Positions 1 through 5,530 of a stretch of DNA of 5,718 nucleotides are shown here, in pieces. This DNA is from Oscillospiraceae bacterium (GTDB lineage: Bacteria; Bacillota; Clostridia; Oscillospirales; QAMX01): contig CACYBP010000131.1 of NCBI GenBank assembly GCA_902772625.1, positions 1-5,718 of the forward strand, written 5' to 3'. The notes below the pieces were generated by a model. It did not search any database. It worked only from the letters and a program-made list of their open reading frames with translations, and was not told where the DNA came from. Numbering within the stretch: position 1 is the first letter of the stretch; every line of letters starts with the position of its first letter. The position numbers and the translations under genes were made by a program.

Positions 1-990
1 CCCGAGGGCGGCGTCCGCGGCGGGGCCGAGCAGGAGGAGCACCCCATCATCGGCCAGTGCGCCTGGCAGGACAGCTGGAAGACCTACGCCTATAAGCCCG
101 ACTTCTGGGCGTCCTGGTTCTACGCCGCGGCGGCGGCCCGGATGGCCTATGCCCTCCGGAGAAGCGACGAAAAGCTTTCAAAGCTCTACGAGGAATCGGC
201 GGTCCGTGCCTTTGACTGGGCCGAACGCGATTACGCCGAAAAATACGCCAAAGAGTGGCACAAGTGGACCCGTATGGCGCACATGCGCCTGAAGATCCAG
301 CGGGAGCTGGCCGCCGCCGATCTCTTCCGCCTGACCGGAAGAGAGGACTGCGACAGGCTTTATCACGAGCTTCATTCCCCGATGAATTACGAGGCCGCCT
401 TTATCTGCGCCACCCTGCCCCAAGGCACGGGGGACGAAAAGCTGAAGGAAGAGTGCCGGGCGTCCATCATCGCCGCGGCCGACCGGGCGGTGAAGTGCGG
501 CCGGGAGACTCCCTTCCGCCTGACCACCGGCGATCCGCAGATGACCCGCGTCGGCCCCTATTCCAGCTTCTACACCATCCCCCACAACGTGGAGCTCCTC
601 CGGGCCCACTACCTGACCGGGAAAGAAGAGTATCTGGCTGCGGCCATCGACGCGGCGCAGTTCGCCGCCGGCGCCAACCCCATCAACCTCTGCTACACCA
701 CCGGGATCGGCCCGCGCTGCCCCGAAAACGTCCTGCACCACGACAGCCGCATCACCGGCCAGGAAGCCCCCGACGGCATCACGGTCTTCGGCCCCCACGG
801 CTGGAGCTTCCCGAACGGCGAGATGATCCGCATGCTCCGGGAGGACAACATCTTCCCCGGCGCCTTTATCTGGCCCGGCGCGGAGAGTTATCTCGACGTG
901 TACCGCTATCCCTGCCAGACCGAGTACACCGTCCAGGAATCCATCGGCCCCAATGCCTACCAGTGGGGCTACTTCGCCGCAAGAAAATAA
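1..990 (+). CDS. Glycoside hydrolase family 9-type protein, C-terminal part (5' end outside window)
   Basis: The frame is open from base 1, so the start lies upstream; 329 residues and the TAA stop are present. Family 9 enzymes are inverting hydrolases of cellulose and related beta-glucans with an (alpha/alpha)6-barrel. The best evidence is the segment at residues 224-260: GANPINLCYTTGIG, then PENVLHHDSR (241-250). This matches the GH9 pattern 'GxNPxxxSYVTGxG ... P.HHR'. The usual HHR is changed to HHDSR. Before it, residues 195-223 resemble the GH9 helix pair with 'LRAHYLTGKEEYLAAA'. Near the C-terminus, YTVQES followed by NAYQWGYFA fits the GH9 catalytic-acid region; Glu313 is the likely proton donor, although the spacing to the following Asn is one residue shorter than in the classical signature. 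The protein ends just after this, so no C-terminal cellulose-binding or dockerin module follows. The catalytic Asp pair and any signal peptide would be upstream of the window. A terminator follows 15 bases after the stop. The family is fairly sure; the exact substrate is not. Confidence 0.77.
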   Translation, partial: PEGGVRGGAEQEEHPIIGQCAWQDSWKTYAYKPDFWASWFYAAAAARMAYALRRSDEKLSKLYEESAVRAFDWAERDYAEKYAKEWHKWTRMAHMRLKIQRELAAADLFRLTGREDCDRLYHELHSPMNYEAAFICATLPQGTGDEKLKEECRASIIAAADRAVKCGRETPFRLTTGDPQMTRVGPYSSFYTIPHNVELLRAHYLTGKEEYLAAAIDAAQFAAGANPINLCYTTGIGPRCPENVLHHDSRITGQEAPDGITVFGPHGWSFPNGEMIRMLREDNIFPGAFIWPGAESYLDVYRYPCQTEYTVQESIGPNAYQWGYFAARK

Positions 991-1005
991 GCAAAGAATG
1001 AGCAA

Positions 1006-1042
1006 GCCTCCGGCCCGCGGGAACGCGGGCCGGAGGCTTTTT
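1006..1042 (+). terminator. Rho-independent terminator of the GH9 gene
   Basis: A perfect 13-bp GC-rich stem (left arm 1006-1018, right arm 1025-1037) has a 6-base loop and is followed by TTTTT at 1038-1042. Two further A-T pairs can extend the stem. It lies between two convergent genes. On the - strand the hairpin is followed only by a broken T-run (TTGCTC), so it may also end the propeller transcript, less efficiently. Confidence 0.92.
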
Positions 1043-1088
1043 CGGCATATGCGCAAAAACGGACGGAAGATCAGGGAAGGGTCCGGCG

Positions 1089-2108
1089 TTATTTCACGGT
1101 GATCAGACGGCGGTAGACGTCGTCGTGATCGTACCCGACGCCGTCTTTTTCGTTTCCGAGAAGCCCTTTACGGGGATAATACACGTAAAAGGAGCTTCCC
1201 ACTTCGTTCATATCGTCGGAAGAATCGCCGTCGGCGGTGATAAAGAAGGAATAGGGCTGCATCCATTTGCCTTCCTCGGCCTCGTCCAGAACGAGGTATT
1301 CGTCGAAGTGCTCGCAGTCCCGGGAGAAAAAGAGCAGAAGACGCGCCTCTCCGTTGGTCTGCATGGTCAGAAGGTACCGGTCGAGGGGACGGCAGTAAAC
1401 GCCTTTGGCGTGCGCGTCCGGACGGAAGCCCACGTCGGGCAGGATCCGCGCGCCGGTCTCCCGCATGGGATCGGTGGCCCAGACGCCGCTGCCGGTGTAC
1501 TTGAAGACGGCGGGCAGCTTTTCCGCCAGAAGCGCCTCGCGGGTCTCGTCCACCCGCATCCGCGCCGCCGTCACCCGCTGAAGGCCGGTGAGATCGTAGT
1601 CGTTGAAATAGACGTAAAACCACCCGTCGCGCACCAGAAGAGGACAACCGCCCATGTTTGGCAGATACCGTTTGCCGTTCAGGACGTTCCCCGCGACGTC
1701 ACCCAGATATTTCCAGCTTTTCCCGTTGTCGCGCGAAAGCGCCAGACCTATGAAAAAGCAGTTCCCGAAGGCGGGATCGTTGTGGTTCAGAAGCTCCCGG
1801 TGGCAGAACCCGGCCAGTAAGCCGTCCGGATACCGGTAGGCGCTCATGACCCACACGCCCGAACCGCGGTAATCGGTGTAGCCGTTGTAATCCATCTCAT
1901 AGAGCCCCGGCGTTTCCAGGACGTTCTCGGGGGTGCCGGAAAAGGCGTGATAATAGGGCTCCTCGCAAAAGGTGGTCTGGAGAAAGGTCCAGCTTCCGTC
2001 CGGCCCGCGCAGCGGCACGAAGGACGCGTCCAGCGTGAAATCCAATTCTCCGTCCCGGCGATAAAGCTCCGGAGCTCCGATCGTGATACGGTCAAGAACC
2101 GACGACAT
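1089..2108 (-). CDS. Hypothetical beta-propeller protein with an Asp-box (sialidase/GH43-like fold suspected)
   Basis: The protein has 339 residues. The ATG at 2108-2106 was chosen because GGGAGGAAA lies 8 bases upstream and because the frame's longer upstream extension would start above the promoter at 2173-2201. I cannot name the family. What can be seen is repeated short beta-strand segments with aromatic residues: GSWTFLQTTF (38-47), GSGVWVMSAYRYPDG (82-96), PLLVRDGWFYVYFNDY (156-171), GVYCRPLDRYLLTM (236-249) and SSFYVYYPRKG (305-315). There is one perfect Asp-box S-x-D-x-G-x-x-W at 125-132 (SRDNGKSW) and a degenerate copy at about 262-268. This pattern is typical of five- or six-bladed propeller glycosidases and sialidase-like proteins. 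There is no signal peptide or membrane segment, so it is probably cytosolic. Acidic residues that could be catalytic are plentiful, but none can be assigned. It is divergent from the Crp/Fnr regulator and convergent with the GH9 gene. A glycan-related role is inference from fold and context only. Confidence 0.72.
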   Translation of the reverse strand: MSSVLDRITIGAPELYRRDGELDFTLDASFVPLRGPDGSWTFLQTTFCEEPYYHAFSGTPENVLETPGLYEMDYNGYTDYRGSGVWVMSAYRYPDGLLAGFCHRELLNHNDPAFGNCFFIGLALSRDNGKSWKYLGDVAGNVLNGKRYLPNMGGCPLLVRDGWFYVYFNDYDLTGLQRVTAARMRVDETREALLAEKLPAVFKYTGSGVWATDPMRETGARILPDVGFRPDAHAKGVYCRPLDRYLLTMQTNGEARLLLFFSRDCEHFDEYLVLDEAEEGKWMQPYSFFITADGDSSDDMNEVGSSFYVYYPRKGLLGNEKDGVGYDHDDVYRRLITVK

Positions 2109-2113
2109 TTTGA

Positions 2114-2122
2114 TTTCCTCCC
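2114..2122 (-). promoter_or_regulatory. Ribosome binding site of the propeller gene
   Basis: On the - strand this reads GGGAGGAAA, with GGAGG ending 8 bases before the ATG at 2108. It decides the start: the same frame stays open for 37 more codons upstream, but those codons have no comparable site and run into the promoter. Confidence 0.85.
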
Positions 2123-2172
2123 TGTTCTTCGCTGCCGCGACGGCGCGGAAAGCGTATTCTGTTTCTTCCGGT

Positions 2173-2201
2173 ATTGTAGGCGACGGCGGGTACGGTGTCA
2201 A
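2173..2201 (-). promoter_or_regulatory. Sigma-A promoter of the propeller gene
   Basis: On the - strand a perfect -35 box TTGACA (2201-2196) is followed after 17 bases by the -10 box TACAAT (2178-2173). Transcription would start near 2166, giving a leader of about 57 bases before the ATG at 2108. The -35 box lies back to back with the -35 box of the rightward promoter, 11 bases apart. Confidence 0.83.
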
Positions 2202-2212
2202 GAAAATTCTCC

Positions 2213-2241
2213 TTGACAAAGAGAAGAAAGTATAGTATACT
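2213..2241 (+). promoter_or_regulatory. Sigma-A promoter of the regulator-transporter operon
   Basis: The -35 box is TTGACA (2213-2218), then a 17-base spacer, then the -10 box TATACT (2236-2241). This is almost the full consensus for the vegetative sigma factor. The start of transcription should be near 2248, about 47 bases before the regulator's ATG at 2295. So strong a promoter on a regulatory gene suggests control by a repressor, which fits the two inverted repeats placed on and just after it. Confidence 0.88.
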
Positions 2242-2243
2242 TT
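2227..2243. repeat. Perfect inverted repeat over the -10 box (possible operator)
   Basis: Two 8-base arms, AAAGTATA and TATACTTT, are separated by a single G. The right arm contains the -10 box TATACT. A protein bound here would block RNA polymerase at the rightward promoter. The repeat is AT-rich and partly forced by the -10 sequence itself, so its role as an operator is inference. Confidence 0.45.
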
Positions 2244-2248
2244 AAAAG

Positions 2249-2266
2249 CTGTATCAAATGAGACAG
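2249..2266. promoter_or_regulatory. Candidate Crp/Fnr-type operator at the transcription start
   Basis: The 18 bases have the form CTGTnTCA-NN-TGAnACAG: seven of eight positions in each arm are symmetric. The core, TGT at 2250-2252 to ACA at 2263-2265, spans 16 bases, the same geometry as Crp-family sites (TGTGA-N6-TCACA). It sits at about +1 to +18 of the predicted rightward transcript and about 29 bases upstream of the regulator's own start codon. Autorepression is the natural reading. The half-site is not the E. coli Crp or Fnr consensus, and no second copy was noticed in the window. Confidence 0.5.
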
Positions 2267-2284
2267 AAATCGAAGCTGCTTTCT

Positions 2285-2288
2285 GGAG
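2285..2288 (+). promoter_or_regulatory. Ribosome binding site that decides the regulator start
   Basis: GGAG has a 6-base gap to ATG 2295 and no gap to the in-frame ATG 2289, which would make translation from 2289 unlikely. The N-terminus is therefore MELSEL rather than MTMELSEL. Confidence 0.7.
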
Positions 2289-2294
2289 ATGACC

Positions 2295-2981
2295 ATGGAG
2301 CTTTCCGAACTGACCGCCTCCGAACAGGAGCTTGTCGGCGCGTCCTTTCTTTTCCGCGGCGTGGCGGAGGAAACTGTGAAAAAGGCTCTTTCCGACCCTT
2401 TGGCCGCCGTGCGGCAGTACGCGAAGGGCGAGGTGGTCTTTGATCCGGAGAGATTCGAGCGCTCGGTGGGCATCGTGCTTGCGGGAAGGATCCGGGTCTT
2501 CGGCGGCGGATCGCCGCGCTATCTGATGCGCACCCTCACGAAGGGCGATCCCTTCGGCGCGGCGGCGGTCTTTTCCCCCGACGAGGTCTACGTCAGCCGC
2601 ATCACCGCCGAGACGAAAAGCCGGGTGATCTTTTTCCCGCAGACCCTCTTGGCAAGGCTGCTGGTCGAAGTCCCCGCCGTGGCGGAAAACTATATCGTCT
2701 TTCTGTCGGAAAGGGTGCGCTTCCTGAACGAAAAGATCCGCTCGCTTTCCAGCCCCTCCACCGAGGACGCGCTTCTGAACTGGCTCCGGAAAAACGCCGT
2801 CCCGGGGGACGGGGGATACGAGGCAAGGCTTCCGGGGAGCTATTCAGCCCTGGCGGAGGCCCTGAACATGGGCCGCGCCTCGCTTTACCGGGCGCTGGAG
2901 GATCTGGAGGAAAAGAAGAAGATCGAAAGAGAGGGAAAGATCATCCGGATCCCCGATCTCAAGGCGCTTTCGCGCGCCTGA
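2295..2981 (+). CDS. Crp/Fnr-family transcriptional regulator
   Basis: A DNA-binding regulator of 228 residues, the usual length for the family. An N-terminal cyclic-nucleotide-type beta-barrel spans about 12-125, with KGEVVFDP (44-51), GIVLAGRIRVF (59-69) and GDPFGAAAVFS (84-94). A long dimer helix follows at about 126-152, then a C-terminal winged helix-turn-helix at about 155-220. Within it, YSALAEALNMGRASLYRALEDLEE (183-206) holds the recognition helix. The acidic residue and Arg-Ser pair that hold cAMP in true Crp are replaced (PFGAAAVFSPDEVYVSR), and there is no cysteine at all, so it is neither a cAMP receptor nor an iron-sulfur FNR; the effector is unknown. ATG 2295 is preferred to ATG 2289 because GGAG (2285-2288) is 6 bases before 2295 but directly touches 2289. 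It is the first gene behind the rightward promoter and is followed after 63 bases by the substrate-binding protein, so it probably controls its own transporter operon. Confidence 0.9.
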   Translation: MELSELTASEQELVGASFLFRGVAEETVKKALSDPLAAVRQYAKGEVVFDPERFERSVGIVLAGRIRVFGGGSPRYLMRTLTKGDPFGAAAVFSPDEVYVSRITAETKSRVIFFPQTLLARLLVEVPAVAENYIVFLSERVRFLNEKIRSLSSPSTEDALLNWLRKNAVPGDGGYEARLPGSYSALAEALNMGRASLYRALEDLEEKKKIEREGKIIRIPDLKALSRA

Positions 2982-2990
2982 ACCCAGGTG

Positions 2991-3014
2991 AAAAGATCCC
3001 CGACGGGACTTTTT
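2991..3014 (+). terminator. Weak terminator-like hairpin between regulator and transporter genes (possible attenuator)
   Basis: AAAAG-A-TCCC (2991-3000), loop CGAC, then GGGA-CTTTT (3005-3013) and a T-run of five (3010-3014). The stem has 4 + 5 pairs with one bulged A, and the T-run is part of the stem. It is much weaker than the two other terminators in the window, so it would let part of the transcripts through and could set a lower or different level for the downstream genes. No separate promoter was found between it and 3045. Confidence 0.35.
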
Positions 3015-3044
3015 CATATCGAATACCCAAAAAGGAGAAAACAC

Positions 3045-4187
3045 ATGAAAAGAATCATCGCACTGATCGCCGCCATCGGCCTGATCTTCACACTGGCCGC
3101 CTGCGGCGGGACCGCCGGGACCGAAAAGGCCCCCGAGACCACCGAAAGCCAGACCGCCCCGGAAACCGCTTCCGAGACCGCAAGCGAGACTGAGACCGCG
3201 AGCGAGCCTGAGGAGACCGGATCCGAGACTGAGACCGCGAGCGAAACCGAAGTCGAAAGCGAACCCCTTCCCGAAAGCCTGAACGTGGGCTTCCTGAAGG
3301 GCCCCACCGGCATCGGCGCCGCGTATTTCATGAAGCAGAACCGGGAAAAGGCCCTGGAGATCGCCTACAACGTCACCCTGGAGGCCGACGCCGCGAACGT
3401 TCTGCCCTCGATCATCAAGGGCGAACTGGACATCGCCGCCGTCCCCACCAACGCCGCCGCGGTGCTTTATAACAAGACCGAGGGCAACGTAAAGATCCTG
3501 GCCATCAACACGCTGGGCGTTCTGCACATTCTGGAAAACGGCGAAACCGTCCAGAGCGTGGCGGACCTGAAGGGCAAGACCATTCTGGCCACCGGCCAGG
3601 GCGCGAACCCCGAATTCGTTCTGAACTATATCCTGCGTGCCAACGGCCTCGAGCCCGGGACCGACGTCACGGTGGAGTTCCTTCCCAACGATGAGATCGT
3701 CGCGAAGATGACCGCCGGCGAGGCCGAGGTCTGCATGCTGCCGGTGCCGCTGGCCACCACCGTCCTGATGAAGGGCGAAAACGCCCGCGACGCGCTGGAC
3801 CTGAACGCCGAATGGGAAAAGGTCAGCACCGACGGCAGCATCCTGACCCAGGGCTGCGTGGTTTATCGCGCCGATAAGGTGACCGACGCGGCCGCCTTCT
3901 CCTTCCTCCGGGATTACGAGGCTTCCATCAACTATATGAAGGACGAGGCCAATCTGGACGCCGCGGCGGAGCTCGCCGTGGAATTCGAGATCGTCGGCGC
4001 GGTGCCGGTGGCGAAGGCCGCCCTGCCGCAGTGCGGTCTGACCTACGTCGCGGGCAGGGACGCCATGAAGGGGTACCTGGACGGCTATTTCAACGTCCTC
4101 TTCGCGGCCGATCCCACCTCCGTCGGCGGCAAGCTTCCCGACGACGGCATCTACTATGAAGTCGACCTCAACTCTGAAGGCGCCTGA
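3045..4187 (+). CDS. ABC importer substrate-binding lipoprotein, NitT/TauT (SsuA/TauA/NMT1-like) family
   Basis: The solute receptor of the importer encoded with it: 380 residues, anchored to the outer face of the membrane by lipid. The signal peptide is MKRIIALIAAIGLIFTLAAC with lipobox LAAC (17-20), and Cys20 is the lipidated residue. Residues 21-78 are a linker almost wholly of Glu, Thr, Ser, Ala and Pro with repeated ETASE units. The binding domain starts at LNVGFLKGPTGIGAAYF (79-95) and continues with IIKGELDIAAVPTNAAAVLYNK (123-144), a typical first-lobe segment of this family, and LKGKTILATGQGANPEFVLNYIL (175-197), the usual hinge-to-second-lobe region. ATG 3045 was chosen because AGGAG lies 7 bases upstream and the signal peptide starts exactly there; the in-frame extension upstream (from 2988) adds 19 charged residues that would spoil it. 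The end overlaps the permease gene by 32 bases. The substrate is not recognisable; no riboswitch upstream points to thiamine. Confidence 0.9.
   Translation: MKRIIALIAAIGLIFTLAACGGTAGTEKAPETTESQTAPETASETASETETASEPEETGSETETASETEVESEPLPESLNVGFLKGPTGIGAAYFMKQNREKALEIAYNVTLEADAANVLPSIIKGELDIAAVPTNAAAVLYNKTEGNVKILAINTLGVLHILENGETVQSVADLKGKTILATGQGANPEFVLNYILRANGLEPGTDVTVEFLPNDEIVAKMTAGEAEVCMLPVPLATTVLMKGENARDALDLNAEWEKVSTDGSILTQGCVVYRADKVTDAAAFSFLRDYEASINYMKDEANLDAAAELAVEFEIVGAVPVAKAALPQCGLTYVAGRDAMKGYLDGYFNVLFAADPTSVGGKLPDDGIYYEVDLNSEGA
3185..3244 (+). repeat. In-frame direct repeat in the lipoprotein linker
   Basis: A 21-base block at 3185-3205 recurs without change at 3224-3244, 39 bases (13 codons) downstream. 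It encodes the linker unit SETETASE. Degenerate copies of ETASE flank it. The repeat is a place where slippage or recombination could change linker length without breaking the frame. Confidence 0.8.
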
Positions 4188-4938
4188 GCGCGGCCTTCTA
4201 CCCAGAATTCTGAAAAAAGCCGGGGCGGTCCTTTTCTGGATCGCCCTTTGGCAGATGGCGGCCATGCTCGTGGGGCAGGAGCTGATCCTGCCCGCGCCGC
4301 TCGCGGTGCTCCGGAGGCTCCTCGCCCTTTCCTGCACCGGCGACTTCTGGCTCACCGCCGGGACCAGCCTCGGAAGGATCCTTCTGGGATTTCTTCTCGG
4401 CACGGCGGCGGGGACCCTGCTGGCCGCCCTGACCTGCCGCGTGTCCGCGGCCGACGCGCTTCTCGCGCCGGTGATCCGCATGGCGCGGGCGACGCCGGTG
4501 GCCTCCTTCATCATCTTGGCGCTGCTCTGGATCGGAAAGGCGCGGGTGCCGGGCTTCATCAGTATGCTGATGGTGCTTCCGGTGGTGTGGGAAAACACCG
4601 TGACCGGGATCCGGGAGACCGATCCCGGGCTTCTGGAAATGGCAAAAAGCTACCGCTTCGGCTTCTGGCGCACCCTCGGGAAGGTCAGGATCCCCTCGGT
4701 CCTGCCCGCCTGGCGGGCGGGAACGGTGACCGCCCTGGGGCTTGCCTGGAAATCGGGCGTCGCGGCCGAGGTGCTCTGCCAGCCGCGCCTCAGCCTGGGC
4801 ACCGAGATCTATTACGCCAAGGTCTATCTGGAGACCGCCGATCTGTTCGCGTGGACGGCGGTGGTGATCCTTCTGAGCTGGGGGCTGGAAAAGGGACTCG
4901 TGGCTCTGGTCGGAAGGAAAGGAGGAGGCGCCGGATGA
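4156..4938 (+). CDS. ABC importer permease, NitT/TauT (SsuC/TauC-like) family
   Basis: The membrane-spanning part of the importer, 260 residues, the usual length. Hydrophobic segments lie at about 22-40, 73-93, 103-125, 132-148, 189-207 and 229-252, giving six likely membrane helices. The coupling loop that touches the ATPase is EMAKSYRFGFWRTLGKVRIP (161-180), the EAA motif; the final V-x-I-P and following SVLP match, but the glycine usually found six residues after the Glu is Arg167. PVASFIILALLWIGKARVPGF (114-134) is typical of this family. ATG 4156 lies inside the end of the lipoprotein gene (32-base overlap) and has no clear ribosome binding site, so translation probably depends on ribosomes finishing the upstream gene. 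No other ATG, GTG or TTG is available before the first membrane helix. Its stop overlaps the ATPase start as ATGA. Confidence 0.92.
   Translation: MKSTSTLKAPERGLLPRILKKAGAVLFWIALWQMAAMLVGQELILPAPLAVLRRLLALSCTGDFWLTAGTSLGRILLGFLLGTAAGTLLAALTCRVSAADALLAPVIRMARATPVASFIILALLWIGKARVPGFISMLMVLPVVWENTVTGIRETDPGLLEMAKSYRFGFWRTLGKVRIPSVLPAWRAGTVTALGLAWKSGVAAEVLCQPRLSLGTEIYYAKVYLETADLFAWTAVVILLSWGLEKGLVALVGRKGGGAG
4921..4928 (+). promoter_or_regulatory. Ribosome binding site of the ATPase gene
   Basis: GGAGGAGG, 6 bases before ATG 4935 and inside the last codons of the permease, which encode its Gly-rich tail (KGGGAG). This site fixes the ATPase start. Confidence 0.85.
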
Positions 4939-5510
4939 TCCAAATCGCATCTCTCTCCTTTTCCTACGGGAAAAAGGAGATCTTTCACGGTCTCACCCTG
5001 GAGATCCCGGAACCCGTTGCTTGTCTGATGGGGCCCTCCGGTTCCGGCAAGACCACCCTTCTCCGCCTGATCGCGGGGCTTCTGAAGCCCGGTGAGGGAA
5101 GGATCACGGGGGTTTCGGAGCCGGTATCCTTCCTCTTTCAGGAGGACCGGCTGCTTCCGTGGTTTTCGGCGGAGGAAAACGTCGCGGCGGTGCTTCCGAA
5201 GGAAAAACGCGGGGACGCCGCAAGCTGGCTCCGGCGGGTGGAGCTTCCGGAGGAAAGCTTCGCCTCGCCTCCCGGAAAGCTCTCGGGAGGCCAGCAGAGG
5301 CGCGTGGCGCTGGCCCGCGCGCTGGCCTTCGGGGAGAAGGGGCTTCTGATCCTGGACGAGCCCTTCAAGGGGCTGGACGCGGCGCTTGCGGAAAGGATGA
5401 TCGATCTGATCCTGAAGCAGGAAAGGCCGCTTCTCGTCAGCACCCATTCCACCGAAGAGGCCCGGCTTCTGGGCGGAGCGGTCCTCACGCTTCCCGCGGG
5501 ACGCGTCTGA
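4935..5510 (+). CDS. ABC importer ATPase, NitT/TauT (SsuB/TauB-like) family, short form
   Basis: The cytoplasmic energy-coupling subunit. It has Walker A GPSGSGKTT (33-41), Q-loop Gln69 in FQEDRLLPW, the ABC signature LSGGQQRR (116-123), Walker B LLILDEP (137-143), D-loop GLD (146-148) and switch His171, so all catalytic elements are present. At 191 residues it is clearly shorter than the usual 240-260; the helical region between the Q-loop and signature is compact and the protein stops soon after the switch His, without the usual C-terminal tail. The FQEDRLLPW sequence is typical of nitrate/sulfonate/taurine-type ATPases. ATG 4935 overlaps the permease stop (ATGA) and has an excellent GGAGG 6 bases upstream (4924-4928), so the long open frame reaching back to 4248 is not coding before it. 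It is the last gene of the operon, closed by the terminator at 5531. Confidence 0.93.
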   Translation: MIQIASLSFSYGKKEIFHGLTLEIPEPVACLMGPSGSGKTTLLRLIAGLLKPGEGRITGVSEPVSFLFQEDRLLPWFSAEENVAAVLPKEKRGDAASWLRRVELPEESFASPPGKLSGGQQRRVALARALAFGEKGLLILDEPFKGLDAALAERMIDLILKQERPLLVSTHSTEEARLLGGAVLTLPAGRV

Positions 5511-5530
5511 GGGAAAAAGCAAAAAAGCGA

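Noticed and set aside
178..1056. Long open frame on the - strand opposite the GH9 gene (292 codons)
   Set aside because: The translation is Gly/Ala/Val-rich with no domain, it runs through the terminator hairpin, and the + strand reads as a recognisable enzyme. Such antisense frames are common in GC-rich DNA.
1043..1088. Separate terminator for the propeller gene
   Set aside because: No hairpin is visible between its stop and the GH9 terminator; the shared hairpin at 1006-1037 is the only candidate.
2109..2219. 37-residue N-terminal extension of the propeller protein
   Set aside because: It would begin upstream of the promoter at 2173-2201, so it would not be transcribed from it, and it has no ribosome binding site.
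2264..2285. Short hairpin CAGAAA / TTTCTG in the regulator leader, touching the ribosome binding site
   Set aside because: Only six pairs, four of them A-T, with a 10-base loop; too weak to claim as a translational switch.
2988..3044. 19-residue N-terminal extension of the lipoprotein
   Set aside because: It crosses the hairpin and the ribosome binding site and would place charged residues before a complete lipoprotein signal peptide.
2109..3044. Riboswitch (TPP, cobalamin or similar) in the leaders before the regulator or transporter genes
   Set aside because: The rightward leader is only about 47 bases and the gap before the lipoprotein 63 bases. No conserved riboswitch core was seen in either.
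2844..4598. 584-codon open frame on the - strand across the regulator end, lipoprotein and permease
   Set aside because: It lies opposite three recognisable genes, has a low-complexity Gly/Asp/Val composition, and has no ribosome binding site or promoter.
4248..4934. Upstream extension of the ATPase frame by 229 codons
   Set aside because: The sequence is Arg/Gly/Ala-rich and lies over the permease in another frame. The ATPase has a perfect ribosome binding site and the family N-terminus at 4935.
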